Assembly: GCA_036362985.1 (NCBI GenBank)
Contig: JAYGXS010000009.1
Span: 9,097,546 to 9,161,545, forward strand
DNA: 64,000 nucleotides
DNA from: Ligula intestinalis
Lineage: Eukaryota; Platyhelminthes; Cestoda; Diphyllobothriidea; Diphyllobothriidae
Direction of reading: 5' to 3'
This document shows positions 1-10,240 of this stretch, in pieces. The notes below the pieces were generated by a model. The model did not search any database. It saw nothing but the letters and a program-made list of their open reading frames with translations, and was not told where the DNA came from. The position numbers and the translations under genes are program-made. Every line of letters starts with the position of its first letter. The stretch's first letter is position 1.

Positions 1-61
1 TGGAGCGGTGTTCTGCTATCCAACATAATTTATGGGCAGAATAGAAGGGATTACGTTTTTT

Positions 62-805
62 GCAGCATTTAGATTTAAAACAGGCGTATACGGCAGGATT
101 TATTGACATCAATAAATTTCGTGACAGCTTCTCAGTTGCATCTTGTCCCTGCATGATGATGATGAAGAGAACATAACACAGTTTGAAATCGCACATAATG
201 AATGGACTAACAGCAAAGACCGAGTTTCATTTTAAATAATAATCGATAAAGGACACGGCATTTGGTCAACGTACTTGTGTATGCAAGCACATCGGGGCGT
301 TCGCAAAGGCAACTGGCAGTCACGGCCGTGGAGCGCTTGCCCAACTGGCGTTTCAATCAAGAAGGCAGAGTACCACGGTCCTCTCATCGTTTCGAATACT
401 TGTTCGGTTTGAACAAATCGAATTCTACGCTATTTGGAAGCTGCCTACATACGGCGAGAAAAACCGGACCCATGCAAGCAACTTGACTATCTGATCAACC
501 TCCAATTACCCTGGTAATTGGTCACTTGATTTTAATCCCCAAGTGATTTTCGTTAACTTCCCCCACCCACCCACTCTCCCTTCCTACCTATACGTTGACA
601 TAATGCAGTGTCCTTTATTGACTACTATTTAAACTGAACCAAGTTTCTTGCTCTTATGCTATTCATTCTGTGAAAATTTTAAACCGTTCTATGTTCTCTT
701 CGTTCTGATCATCATGCAGCGACAAGATGTAGCTGAGAAGCTGTCACGAAATTTATAGATGTCAATAAATCATGCCGTATACGCCTGTTGTAAATTTTGT
801 AAAAC
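62..805 (+). mobile_element. Palindromic Penelope-like element remnant (P1)
   Basis: Two inverted arms of about 200-220 bp face each other (roughly 62-275 and 580-805), similar by eye at around 80 percent. A short GIY-YIG-like coding remnant lies between them. Each arm holds an inner AGCTGAGAAGCT hairpin followed by CACGAAA and then TCAATAAAT. A third copy of the arm lies at 1738-1885. The same internal sequence (CCAATTACC near 505) recurs in the palindromic PLE at 59.4-60.3 kb. PLEs are known to carry LTR-like repeats in direct or inverted order, so I read this as a collapsed PLE copy. Boundaries are approximate. Confidence 0.6.
262..486 (+). pseudogene. PLE GIY-YIG endonuclease fragment
   Basis: The 74-residue frame includes AVERLPNWRFNQE and later FEYLFGLNKSN. 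It lines up with AAEHLPNWLFKQE and the following residues of the minus-strand PLE fragment at 59554-59802. The catalytic GIY and YIG strands themselves are missing. The frame opens at TTG in the alternative-start translation, so no real start is claimed. This is a dead internal piece of the PLE endonuclease domain. Confidence 0.5.
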
Positions 806-810
806 TGACT

Positions 811-1737
811 GGCAGCAACTTGTTTGGCTTGCACTGTGTGAATACACTCCTCCTCCTCCTCCTCTTGGCTGACTGAATTCTCTTACTCCCTCTTGGACGT
901 TTGGGACAACGACTGGGCTAGCTCAGACGTCACGCTAATTCCAAGTACCAGGCACGGCTCGTAACAGGCCCTTCGATTATTATCAGTGACATAAACTCTG
1001 CAGTTATAAGAAGCATATGTTGTGCGCGTCAGGCACTGTTCTGCTTATCCGTTGCATTAAGTCATAAATTACGTGCTTCTTATGTACATGTTTACCATGA
1101 TGACAGCACTAGCAAAAAGCCCAGACATGTGTCTCGCCGGCATTTTCTCGCTACACGACACAGCTGCGAGGGGTTCGGCTCATAAGTGAGTCCACCAACT
1201 GATCCACATACAGCTGTGTCATGCATTGTGGATAAGATACAAACTTGGTTTTTAAGCTCGCACCTGTATTACCAGTGTAGTAAATAATTGTCGGGAATGT
1301 CTCCATTCGCACAAAGAGTAATTGCACAGAAAGGCCCCCGAGCGCAGCTGCCACGCTGCTGCTATAAGACCACGCACCGGGGCTATTTATCTCTCAGCAG
1401 TACTGATAAGTCTATATCACTTTTGCTCTTCCAAAAATCGGATCAATAAATATACGCAGCCTTTCTGTGCGAATGACTTGCTAAGTGTTAATACAGCGTT
1501 CTGCATGGTCGATTGCCTTCTCCACATTTACCGTGCTGGCTTTGGTAATAACAAGCTCATAGTTGGTTTAAGTACAAGTACCAGGTGTGGATCATAAAAA
1601 TGAGCGTATTAATTATATGAATGGCTGCCTGTTAGTAGCTTATAAAGATTACGCGGTCGGTGGTTGATAGGCTTCGGTCGAATATTATATTTCGGTCTGC
1701 GCTTGTAAACCCCTGAACTGAGCGACGGTCCTTGCTA
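811..1737. other. No gene recognised
   Basis: A short CTC-repeat run lies at 848-866. Small open frames on both strands (67 and 91 codons) have no recognisable motif. Nothing else could be supported. Confidence 0.4.
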
Positions 1738-1885
1738 TTGTGCCATTCATTCTGTGAAATTTAAAACTGTTGTATGCTCACTTCATTATCATCACCATCA
1801 TCATGCAGTGACAAGTTACAGCTGAGAAGCTGTCACAAAATGTATCGATGTCAATAAATCCTGCCGTATACGCCTGTTTTAAATT
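1738..1885 (+). repeat. Solo copy of PLE P1 arm
   Basis: This stretch repeats the right arm of the 62-805 element: the CCATTCATTCTGTGAAA start, an ATCATCATGCAG block, the ACAGCT-GAGA-AGCTGT hairpin with CACGAAA, then TCAATAAATCCTGCCGTATA. It stands alone with no coding part nearby, so it is either a solo arm or a 5'-truncated insertion. Confidence 0.6.
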
Positions 1886-2384
1886 TCTACCGGGGAGAAA
1901 ATTCTTCAAAAGGATTAAGGTCCCCGGGCAGCTTACTAGTGTGGCGATCTTGCGATCAGCTCCCTGTACTGACAATTGTTCTTCCCTGCCCAGCTTTGTG
2001 CTGCCACTAGCGCCCATGGCCGCGCGTGACACATATGCATTTGCTCGCAAAGCCCTGCGGGCGTGTCCGTCACACGCTGCAGTGCCGCGCTACCGGTTAG
2101 GTTATTGCCCTGCATCTTTGCCATTAGCCTTGGTAGCTCAGTGTGCACCTTTTCCTGATTGGCTGAAGGAAGTCTCCGAATGCCGTAACCTGTGCGGAGG
2201 CACAGCGCGCACGCACAACAACAGGCCTTTGTACTGCAGAGCCTTTTGTTGGCTCTTTTCCTAAAGTATGCTGTGCAACCAAATTGGTCTTACCTGACTT
2301 CTGACTTTTTGGAACCTGCTGTAGTCGACGATCGCTGATTCGACACAACAACAAGTGAAGAAATTGATCAAAATGGCGCCAGTT
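1886..2384. other. No gene recognised
   Basis: Open frames of 70-138 codons overlap on both strands but none has a recognisable motif. The sequence CTGGCGCCATTTTGATC on the minus strand (near 2365-2381) lies just beyond the end of the neighbouring LTR-like repeat and resembles the start of a retroelement primer-binding site. Confidence 0.3.
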
Positions 2385-2900
2385 CGTGTTATAAGCTTGT
2401 GTGAACACCTGCGTTGCCGATTGTTATATGTAAGGAAGAGATGACGGACAGGATAGCAGAGAACAGTTAACCATACCGTTCTCTGTGTGTACATCAGGTT
2501 GTGTGCGTACACCTCTAATTCTCAGCGTCCCTGTCGGCAGCCTTTTCTTGTCTGAAGTTTGGTCTGCTGTCGTCGGCAGCGTACTCTCGTGTCGGGCAAC
2601 AGCTTTCGTGTCGATAGCAGTACATTGTCTGGGCAACAGAGTCTCGTCTCGGGCAGCAGAATGCGCCTCCTGTGCGCAGCCTCGAATTTAAGGGCCAGCA
2701 GTCTTTGTTTCCGAGCTCTCCTTATTTGTCTCTCTACGAGACGCTTATGCGAGTGTAACGCTCGCGACCTCAGTATGACACGTGGTGGTCCTGTTACGCG
2801 CGCTTTGCCCGTTCTGCATGAGTTCTTTGGCGTGTGGGCTTTCTTTGTTGCCTTGATCTCAGGGTGGAATCGTGCGGTGGACCTCTCAGTGAGATGCATA
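2385..2900 (-). repeat. LTR-like repeat with minisatellite core (copy 1)
   Basis: Read on the minus strand, 2540-2670 holds degenerate units around the core CCGACGAC with flanking CTGTTGCCCGACACGAG. It is followed by GCTATCCTGT, a run ending TTCCTTACAT and then TTCACACAAGCTTATAACA. The same order of sequences occurs on the plus strand at 51440-51935. On this copy TGGCGCC follows about 10 bases after the ATAACA end, as expected for a primer-binding site next to an LTR. I infer an LTR of an unknown LTR retrotransposon. The outer boundary is not fixed. Confidence 0.4.
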
Positions 2901-3739
2901 ACTCTGCCGCGTTCTTAAACGTGTTCACGCCTCTTTGGGACGGCTGGCTTATGTCTGTTCATGACCCGTTGTCAGCGTGACCTCAGGCTAACATGGGCGA
3001 TGACTCGCGTGCTGGGTCGTCCTAACAAATTGGATTTTGATGTTGAAAGACAAGCAGCCACTTAGCGTCATAATTTTGCTGACTTCGGGTGGACTGACTC
3101 TACGATTTAATTGGGCAGAGTCCATGTGGGAAAGAGAACACCTACGTCCAGGCTCGTGGGTCCTCAGGTCTCCCGTTTAGACGTTCAGATCTCAAACTTG
3201 TCATCTTATGTAAGGCACAATTATCGAAGCTGTCACCGAAATAGTTTAAATATTTGCTCTTGAACGAATTTCACTCTCCTTATTAAGTTAACCTCAATTT
3301 AGTTTGAAAGTATTACGAAATTATGGAAATAAGTGGTATTGGATTAAGCAGTCAGCCAACAAGCCGTGCATATGGATTTCCGTTGCCAGTAGATTACCGG
3401 CAATATTAACTGCCTAGACTCATTTAGCACTCACAAGGGTACTTTCACGAAAAATATCCACGCCTGTTCCATTAAACTAACAATGATTTAATACTGAAAG
3501 ATTCAATACAAACTATATGTTGGCTAGAATAATATATTCCATCACCAGCACCACTATGGAAAAGAAGACACTATTCTTCAAAGTCCCCTTTCAAAGGGGT
3601 GCGGAAAATGAACTGAAGCCTTGACCAAGCCATGTAAAAAATCATCCCAGCAGCGAGAGTTCGCAACTTCTTCTCAACCAGCCGGTCTTGGACGGGGAAT
3701 GTAAGGATAGATTGCCCGTTCACACAACCTTCATGCGCA
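2901..3739. other. No gene recognised
   Basis: AT-rich in its second half. No open frame with a recognisable motif, and no clear copy elsewhere in the window. Confidence 0.4.
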
Positions 3740-4140
3740 GAGAGGAGAAGTCTCAGTGCTACCAGGCCCGGTTTCTTAGGAGATGAGAGAAGTCTTGGGA
3801 AGTCCAGATTTTTAGGAACAGTATATTGCGCACACAAGGGCTAGAAAGAAGTTTCCACTCGGTACAGCCTGGCATTCAGCCGTGAAGAAACGTGAGCGGG
3901 CGTCCCGCTCAGAGTGGATTCCCAAGTGTCCGTCGGTGCAGGAATTGACCGAGGACCGTAGAGCGCTTCATGAAGCTGATTGGCCAAGAGCGCTTCGCGG
4001 CGCTGATAGGCCAGACCTTTCTCGAGTGCGTCTGTGCACCCCAGGGCAAAGATTGCGAATCGCAGGCGGACCGCGTCCGAGCGAGTCTAGCGACTGGGCG
4101 ACCAAGTTGGTCCCTACCAGATCGCGTCTGTGGCGTTTAA
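3740..4140 (-). repeat. Interspersed repeat R3, diverged copy
   Basis: It contains AGGAACAGTATATTG, also seen at 56650 and related to 8897 and 55310, followed by GC-rich sequence with GCTGATTGGCCAAGAG and TGATAGGCC. This order matches the R3 copies at 8840-9260 and 56600-56960. The 164-codon open frame over this interval shows nothing recognisable. The R3 type is unknown; no coding capacity was seen. Confidence 0.4.
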
Positions 4141-4794
4141 ATGAGGTGAACTGTAGACCGCTACAGGTTTGTTACCCCGAAGAGGGTGCCTGTTCAGATG
4201 CAGCTGGACGCAGCTCCGACCAACGCTGCTCTTTCGCCATAACTTTTCTGCTCCCTGTCAATTGGCTACTGCGACCCTGCGCGAAACTTGACCCTAGCCT
4301 TGCAAGAGGTCGATATAAATCTGGGTTGCCTCCTTTGCTAAAGGGTTCCCGGCTGACAAGGCATGTATATTGTTAGGAGTCTTCCAAACGAGCTGGCCTG
4401 GCGAGCTGTCAGGTTACTTTATCGGTCCGCCCACACACACAAAGGCCGCGCGCGTCCCTGGCGGCCAGGACAGGGATGAATCAGATGGCCAATCGAGTCG
4501 CTGGTTGCATAAGGACACAAGCTGATTGATCCCATTTTATAACAATCATTGCTTATAGTCCTGTTAAAGGGACAAAATAAACGACTGCCTTTCCCTGCGA
4601 ACTTGTTCGTTTTTCTCCTTGCTGGATTAAAACAAAGCGTCTGGAGCGGCAAAATTCTAAATTTTGGCAACGTCAGAACACAGTGGCCCAACTCCGAGCC
4701 AATTGCTTGACATCTCGCCTCTTGCAGCTACTGACACATCTGGAAGCGAATGTCTGCGTTCCAGGTATTTGCATCGGTAAAATAGAAAAATCGT
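4141..4794. other. No gene recognised
   Basis: Mixed sequence containing a CCCACACACACAAAGG stretch near 4430. No open frame with a motif and no clear repeat match. Confidence 0.4.
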
Positions 4795-4821
4795 CGAACA
4801 CCGAAACGATTTGTTTGCTAT

Positions 4822-4861
4822 TCTGAGCTTTCGGACTCTTGCAGGAGTCCATCGTCAGAGA
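4822..4861 (-). ncRNA. Hammerhead-ribozyme-like motif, subfamily B
   Basis: On the minus strand the core reads CTGACGA (4858-4852), then a perfect 6-bp stem GGACTC/GAGTCC with loop CTGCAA, then GAAA (4832-4829). GAAAGCTC follows, which would give a two-base self-complementary stem III (AG with CU) and a cleavage position after the last C. TCT before the core can pair with AGA after that site as stem I. Hammerheads with weak stem III are known in metazoan PLE repeats and are thought to act as dimers. Of all copies here this one keeps the cleanest core. Activity is not shown by sequence. Confidence 0.65.
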
Positions 4862-5042
4862 TGGGAAGCAGCAACAAAACAGTGGTTGGTTATAGCGTGT
4901 GAAAAACAGTTAAAATTTGAACGTGTAAAAAATCCATAACTGTTTGGTGTGAGGCGCCGAATGGCCACGTCATCAACGAAAATGGGGTGATTATGGAGGA
5001 TGCGGAACCAATTAATTATGACGGTCGTCTGGCTGTGATCGT

Positions 5043-5312
5043 ATGTTTCACCGGTTTCGTAAGTGTGAGCCGTACGCTGTGCGACGAGGCGACGAATTAT
5101 CACAATTTGCAGCTCACACTTACGAATCAGGCCATGAGTTCAACTTCACTGCCGTCAAGGTACTTGCCCAGGCGGGAAACAAGACGAGCAGAGAACTGAT
5201 CGAAGCCTGGTCCAGCGACGGGAATTCAGTCCACAGATATGTCGAATTGGCGCTGGCGTACAGAGCCCTGTGCTCTTACGTACGATCACAGCCAGACGAT
5301 CGTCATAATTAA
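5043..5312 (+). pseudogene. PLE GIY-YIG domain C-terminal fragment
   Basis: The frame contains AAHTYESGHEFNF, KVLAQAGNKTSRELIEAW and SVHRYVELALAYRAL. This matches the usual C-terminal half of the PLE endonuclease domain, where a His-rich GHxFxF segment is followed by RELIEAW. Related wording is seen at 12693-13358, 13440-13673 and 39835-40015. The GIY and YIG segments are absent, so the fragment cannot be an active nuclease. It lies between the inverted arms of element P2. Confidence 0.75.
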
Positions 5313-5463
5313 TTGGCCCCAAATCCTCAATAATCGTCCCATTTTGGTTGCTGACGTGGCCATTCGGCGCCCCACACCAAACAGTTATTGATTAGTTACA
5401 CGTTCAAAATTTTAACTGTTTGTTCACACGCTATAACCAACCACTCTTTTATTGCTGTTTCAT

Positions 5464-5504
5464 ATCTGTGACGATGGACTTTTGTAGGAGTCCGAAAAAT
5501 CAGA
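5464..5504 (+). ncRNA. Hammerhead-like motif, subfamily B, degraded
   Basis: This is the plus-strand mirror of the motif at 4822-4861, in the other arm of element P2. The core is CTGTGACGAT (two extra bases against CTGACGA), the stem is GGACT/AGTCC, and GAAAAATCAGAAT follows. The inserted bases and loss of the AGCT stem III suggest it is inactive. Confidence 0.45.
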
Positions 5505-5569
5505 ATAACAAACAAATCGTTCCGGTGTTCTACTATCTTTCTTTTTTACTGAAACATCCACACATCAGT

Positions 5570-6919
5570 GTCTTCCACATCTGGGCCAGCCGATCATCTC
5601 CCTGAAGCTAACCCCCACCTGTGATGACACCCGCGCTCAAAAACTTCGGACGCCGGTCCCCGCACGCTCGCCAACTTCCTCTAACTTTTCTCCCACCTGG
5701 ATCCCACACAGAACTAGATTCGATGATAGCAGTGACATGTCTCTTCTCTACTAACCTGAGCCACAACGATAGACAAACATGCCCGCTAAATGGCTAATGA
5801 TCTTAAGGGTAGACAGGTGTAACACCCACGTGTCTTTCGAAAGACATTGTTGCAACCGCATGCATTCAAACTGTAGCAACTTCCACCCTCGGCACCAGTC
5901 CACACATGCGGTCACTTGATTGAAGATCATGGCCCAAACATCCAATCACAGGTGCCGCAAACTGTGCCAACGCTCAAGCTCATGTGGCTACTAGCAAGTG
6001 CGCATACTTCAGCCCGCCTACCTGCCAATCCAGTCTGGCTAACAATCTCTTGTGGCTGACTCACACAGGACCCCACTGCAACGACGGCCACACTCACACT
6101 ACCTCGGACAGCGCTCTCCTCGCGGGTGGTTGTACACTCCTCCGACTGTCAACCTCCTTTTATTAGGGAGATACAGAGGTAATTCTACCAAATATTGGCC
6201 TACCGCCTGGCTTTATACTGACCTACATATAGGCGTGCTTTGAAACGCCGCTTGTTAGCCTACTGTCCCAAATACTTCACTTTTATTCAACAAATAATAT
6301 ACCTCCTACTAGAGAAAGCAGATATGTGGGTGGATTGATTTATCCCCAAAACTGGCCATGGGGTAGATGCGCTAGACCAACACAATGACTAGATCAGAGC
6401 ATGGCAGACGTTATTCGAGTTGCGTTCCCATAAACAAATGCCTAACTTCCCGTCGCTGTTCAACCACGCAGTGAAGCGTACGGTGAACATAGTCAGAATT
6501 AACTGTCGAACTTTCCAGAACATTGATAGATATTCGTTTTGGACTTACTCTACTTTAACTCATCCAGTGATAATCCTTAAGTCCAGCTGGGACCTGAAGC
6601 CAAAGATGCACGCTCAGAGCGTGCAGGTAGTGCAACGCCCCTATTTATGTACACGTATTGCTTTAATATGTCCTGTGCTATCATAGCGCGGTGGTGGAGG
6701 ACAGCCGTGGTGGTTGCCCGTTCGCGACTATTCCCGCCTCATTTGCTTGACTTACAGAAAAAATGGATGAGTGTGTAGCGACCCTGTAGCGCCCTTCCCC
6801 TCCCATACAACGTCATGCATAAGGGTGCCTGATTACAGTTGTCAGCCTGCCTCTGGAGACAACCGCATGCTCCGTGCAACCACTTGTTTCTCGTGACAGA
6901 TGCGCTCTCGTAAGCCAAG
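5570..6919. other. Repeat-derived DNA, no gene recognised
   Basis: The part at about 6040-6150 (ACACTCACACTACCTC, then GGGTGGTTGTACACTC) recurs in diverged form at 62480-62600. A short CCGATCATCTCCCTGAAG at 5591 recalls the CCAATCATC sequence of R3. The frames at 5984-6243 are short and without motifs. 6250-6900 gave nothing further. Confidence 0.35.
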
Positions 6920-7180
6920 CCCAATCCGTCTAGCCAATCATCTTCAAGGCTGATTCGCACAAAAACCTCTCTGACCACTGTGACGACTGCCATGCTCGAG
7001 CACTTCGGATGCCAATCCTCTCTTGTACGCTCGTCCGACAGTTAATTTCCTCCTTCTTATTCTCCACTTCCTGTGTACAGACTACACTGTTCCTTCTACA
7101 GGGAGTCTCACTTCTTCTCTTCCTACACAGAACCGGGTCTGAAGATCCCCTAGTCACCTCACCCACTGTGATAGATCTGT
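6920..7180 (+). repeat. Interspersed repeat R3
   Basis: Shared order with 56200-56480 and 60860-61200: CCAATCATCTTCAAGGCTGA, GTCCGACAGTTAATTTCC, TGTACAGACTACACTGTTCC, and a CTGAAGATCCC end. No coding capacity is seen. The mirrored order occurs at 8840-9260, 55245-55410 and 56600-56960. Confidence 0.55.
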
Positions 7181-7454
7181 CTCAGGAAAAGCTTTTCGTA
7201 CTTAAGCTGTCTTCCCTGACTTGTAATTTTTGAACCTCTATTAGTATTACCCATCTCACACTTCGATAAAGACACAAGAAGAAATTATTCATATCGTTAA
7301 AGGCATAATTCTGCAGGGAGGTTCAATTACATAATGTGAAAAATAAAAAGAAAAAAGAAAGCGTGCATGTGACGATCGCGTATAAGTTCCTGAAAGGATT
7401 TCGTACAAAGAAACTGGGAAGGAGAGGAGCGGGGTGGGGCAGGAGACAGGCAGC
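7181..7454. other. 3' flank of the His-rich gene
   Basis: AT-rich sequence downstream of the minus-strand stop codon at 7455. No clear AATAAA was found on the minus strand here, so the transcript end is unknown. Confidence 0.3.
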
Positions 7455-8225
7455 TTAATGTTTCCGACTCTTTCGACGACCCAACGCCTCAGGTAGATTA
7501 TCCATTTTCAGTGGGGAATCATACTTACCCGATCGCCTCATTGACATAGCCCTGCGCATCTGCTTCCCCAATTCCCCAAACTCGCGCAGCGATGTACGTT
7601 TCAGCATTTCCAACTGCTCTGCCGTTCGTTTCTGCTGTTCGAACTTTTCCGCGGATTGCTGCTGCTGTAGTTGCTGCTGCTGTTCCTGCTGTTTTGCTGA
7701 CTGCGATCGTTTTTTTCGATGTTCGTGACTGTGATGACTGTGACTGTGACTATGATGGTGTTTGTGTTTGTCCTCGCCACGATGCCTGCTTGGCCCCCGT
7801 GGCTCCCGCATCCACTCCTCCGATCCGTCGTCGTCGTCGTTGTCGTCGTAGTAGTTATCGTGTTTGTGTTTGTGATTTGGGTTTTTTTGGTGGTGCTTCT
7901 TTGAGCTTCGTGGCTTTCCCACGTCCTCGAAGGAGGAATCATCAAACTCAAAACTCTCGTCAAAATGACGGTGCCGATGGCTGTGTCGGTGATCACTACC
8001 GCCTGGGGGTAGTTGTACGCTGTTCACCCAGGCCCGCACATCGCGATCCTTCCTCCTCTTTGAACACTGTCTTTGCGGTTTGCTATGCCGCACACCGCAG
8101 CTCTGACAGCGTCTGACAGCCTGTTTCTCTTCCATTCTTCGAAGAAGGACTCCAACGGGTGTTTTCTTCCCTGCCTGATATATTTCTTCAACAGGCCTAA
8201 TGGGCTCGCCGCCAATCAGCGCCAC
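7455..8225 (-). CDS. His/Asp/Gln-rich low-complexity protein (hypothetical)
   Basis: A 256-codon frame, far longer than chance frames nearby and unrelated to any transposon domain I know. From the N-terminus it shows a Cys motif RCQSCGVRHSKPQRQC (about residues 39-54), His-rich HRHSHRHRHF, an acidic patch DDNDDDDGSEE, a His/Ser/Lys block KHKHHHSHSHSHHSHEH, a Gln-rich stretch QQEQQQQLQQQQ, a likely coiled coil, and a basic C-terminus ending GRRKSRKH. The nominal start is GTG at 8225 and is not credible for a eukaryote. The first in-frame ATG is at 8135, giving 226 residues, yet the reading upstream of it (LIGGEPIRPVEEIYQ) also looks coding, so an upstream exon may join near 8225-8240. The composition suggests a nuclear or RNA-associated protein or a metal-binding one; this is inference. 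The 174-codon plus-strand frame over it is a shadow. Confidence 0.6.
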   Translation of the reverse strand: MALIGGEPIRPVEEIYQAGKKTPVGVLLRRMEEKQAVRRCQSCGVRHSKPQRQCSKRRKDRDVRAWVNSVQLPPGGSDHRHSHRHRHFDESFEFDDSSFEDVGKPRSSKKHHQKNPNHKHKHDNYYDDNDDDDGSEEWMREPRGPSRHRGEDKHKHHHSHSHSHHSHEHRKKRSQSAKQQEQQQQLQQQQSAEKFEQQKRTAEQLEMLKRTSLREFGELGKQMRRAMSMRRSGKYDSPLKMDNLPEALGRRKSRKH

Positions 8226-8553
8226 TTCCGTTAATCAGTGCTCTCACCCTACCAACCCGAGTTGTGCGTGCCAGCACACAGACATAGCAGGATGTGGATT
8301 AAGATGGGTGGTTGAAAATCGAATTAGGCTGTAAATGCTCAAATGTAATTATGTTAGACGCCGAGGGCGAGTTACGCGAAGTGGATCAGGCATTTTTTGG
8401 CAAGTCATCAGCTGCAATGTGGCTGGCGCAGGTAGGTTTACTCATACCCAGACAAAATCCTATATGAGGTAGGCAATAAAACAGAAATGAGAAAGCTTAA
8501 GTTCCAGGCGTTTGCATTGGCGAAGCAGAGTGCTGGTACAGGTGCTTTATTGT
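8226..8553. other. Flank of the His-rich gene; upstream exon or promoter not found
   Basis: It holds no convincing splice donor or TATA box on the minus strand that I can tie to the gene at 7455-8225. No other feature is visible. Confidence 0.3.
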
Positions 8554-8593
8554 CCTGTGCTTTCAAACACTTACATGAGCTTTTCGTCAGAGG
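8554..8593 (-). ncRNA. Hammerhead-like motif, subfamily B, solo
   Basis: On the minus strand: CCT, core CTGACGA (8590-8584), one A, stem AAGCTC/GTGTTT with the 6-base loop ATGTAA, then GAAAGCAC and AGG. Layout and spacing match the motif at 4822-4861 exactly. The stem is weaker, and the U expected before the cleavage base is A. CCT and AGG can pair as stem I. Downstream ACAATAAAG and CCAATGCAAACGCCTGG match the flank of the 4.8 kb copy (CCGATGCAAATACCTGG). No PLE coding sequence is adjacent. Confidence 0.5.
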
Positions 8594-8839
8594 GGTGGGA
8601 GAAGTAGAAAAATAGGCGAAAATTACAGGCTGTATGCACCAATCAGCTGTCAGTGATGCAAGACTGGATGTGATTGCACGTGACTGCGCAGGGCTATGTA
8701 CGCCGGCACAAATCGATACATCGAGTGATTAAGTTTCCATCCGATGACCAGCCCGCCGATTAGAATTGTCAGAAAACAGAAGATTTATAGGTACTAAGGC
8801 TACGACGGTTATGGCCTTAACACCTACAATCTTCCAGAC

Positions 8840-9260
8840 CCTGGTTCCTCAGGAGATTGGAGAGAAGACGGTGGAAAGGAAAGAGTAGACGGAACAGTGT
8901 ATTGTTTACAGAAAAGTTATGGGAAAGTTGCCAGTCCATCCGGCATGGCTGTTCGGCCGGAGGGCGCATGAGCGCGCGGCCTCCAACCCGTCTCGCTGCG
9001 AGCCGATTTCCAAGTGAGGTCTTTGAGCAGTCGGGCCAGAAGACAGAGAGAGAGAGAGATAGCTTTCATTGGCTAGGTCGGCCTGGAGATTTTGGGCAGA
9101 AAGGCAACTTGCGTCGGGCACGCGTGCAAGCTCCCCATTCATCGCCTGGTTTTTGCGCGTAGATGCGGGGACCGTGATTGGCTGATCGAGACGTCAAAAA
9201 CCGCGTCGGCGAGCCGTTTGGAAAGTGCACTTCGATGCGAGCTAGTCAGCCAGGCACGAG
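8840..9260 (-). repeat. Interspersed repeat R3
   Basis: The mirror image of the 6920 and 60860 copies. It has GGAACAGTGTATTG, a GA-repeat run near 9048-9060, GTGATTGGCTGATCGAGACG and AAGTGCACTTCGATGCGAGC. The last phrase recurs as GAGTTCACTTCGACGCGAGC at 56.9 kb and, inverted, near 60.95 kb. The 101-codon plus-strand frame here shows no motif. Confidence 0.55.
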
Positions 9261-9345
9261 CTGCTACAGATTCTCTATGCTGCCCATCGTAACGCAAGGG
9301 ACACACGCAGAGACCACATAAGCATGGACTTCTTGAGATCTGGTT

Positions 9346-9412
9346 TGATCAGCATGGTCAGCATGGTCAGCACTGGTCAGCATGGTCAGCATGATCATCA
9401 TGGTCGCACTGC
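9346..9412 (+). repeat. Short tandem repeat, unit AGCATGGTC
   Basis: About six imperfect copies of AGCATGGTC or close variants run from about 9349 to 9410. They sit just beyond the C-terminus of the minus-strand PLE frame and are read through by it as a D/H/A-rich tail. Confidence 0.7.
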
Positions 9413-10240
9413 GTGTTGTCTGCGGCTGTGCGTAGTATGGTTTCGGGCTGCGTAGCTTCTGACGTCGTGAGTTCTGACGTAGTGGCTTCTGGCGGTGCGG
9501 GATCCTTGTATGCGGTCGGCCACGGGAGGGAGACGGCATGAACCAGCGTCTTTTGACAGCAGAGAGCGGGAATTGCTAAATGAATTGCCACTGCCTCAGC
9601 TGTGACTAGCACCCGATTACACAGGCCTTTAGAGTAGAGCGTGGTTGCCTGGTATATGACCTGAAAGGCCTCTCTCGCGTCAACTTGGTGATTTGTATCG
9701 ATCAGGTGTGCGAGGATTGAGCTTGAGATCGATCGATTTTCCCCTTTACCTAACCAGGCTGGTATGTGTTCGCGTATCCTCTTCTCCAGACGTCTCGTTG
9801 TTCGGCCGATATATCCAGCCCCACAGGAGCAGTTGAAGGAATAAATGCACATGGAAGTGTCCTGTAACGGTAGTCTATCTTTACCCCCCATCCGCAGAAG
9901 GGGAGAGTTTGTGAAGAATACGCGTAAGTTAGCCGCCGGGAAAGCACTCGTGACTGCTGTCCTTAGACGTCGTCTTACTAGTTTGCTTGCTGCGTCTCCT
10001 AGGAAAGGCAGTCTTATTAAAAGGTCGTTTTTTCTGCCGTTGCTAAGGCAAACTTTGCGACACGCTCCTTAATGTTACGTAGGATGAACCTTTCTGGATA
10101 ACCATTTTCACGGAGTGTGTTCTGTAGCTGCTGCAGTTCTCTTTCAACTACTCCAGGAGAGCAGATGCGTCGTTTTCTGGCTGCCAAAGATAATTTTCCA
10201 CGATACAGATAATAGCAATATTTGGCCATAACCAATTGCC
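9413..10240 (-). pseudogene. Penelope-like element C-terminal region with GIY-YIG domain
   Basis: Two minus-strand frames belong together. The first (10017-10235) has LQQLQNTLRENGYPERFI, the NGYP linker found between RT and nuclease in PLEs. The second (9891 downwards) has CIYSFNCSCGAGYIGRTTRR, with the Y-x-F and GYIGRT strands of a GIY-YIG fold, then LEKRIREHIPAWL and an ILAHLIDTNH segment. They are in different frames, so the copy is broken. RT is missing. Related copies of this subfamily are at 35480-36230 and 53370-54015. PLEs use a telomerase-related RT plus this endonuclease to integrate. Confidence 0.75.

Larger units (their letters stand above)
4795..5540 (+). mobile_element. Palindromic Penelope-like element remnant (P2)
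   Basis: Two inverted arms of about 240 bp lie at roughly 4795-5040 and 5285-5540. Both contain AACAAATCGTT near the outer end, a GGACT..AGTCC hairpin, GTTGGTTATAGCGTGTGA (or its close relative), and AATTAATTATGACG near the inner end. Between them is a plus-strand GIY-YIG fragment. The 3' end of the element therefore points outward on both sides. This fits a PLE with an inverted terminal repeat left after truncation. Confidence 0.7.

Noticed and set aside
700..760. Counting the P1 arm hairpin (AGCTGAGAAGCT..CACGAAA) as another hammerhead
   Set aside because: GAAA and a hairpin are present but the CTGANGA box is not convincingly placed, so it was left out of the count.
7592..8116. 174-codon plus-strand frame
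   Set aside because: It is the antisense shadow of the His-rich gene; its Val- and Asp-rich runs simply mirror the His codons.
9349..9410. CRISPR-like short regular repeats
   Set aside because: Contiguous tandem units without spacers, in a eukaryotic context.
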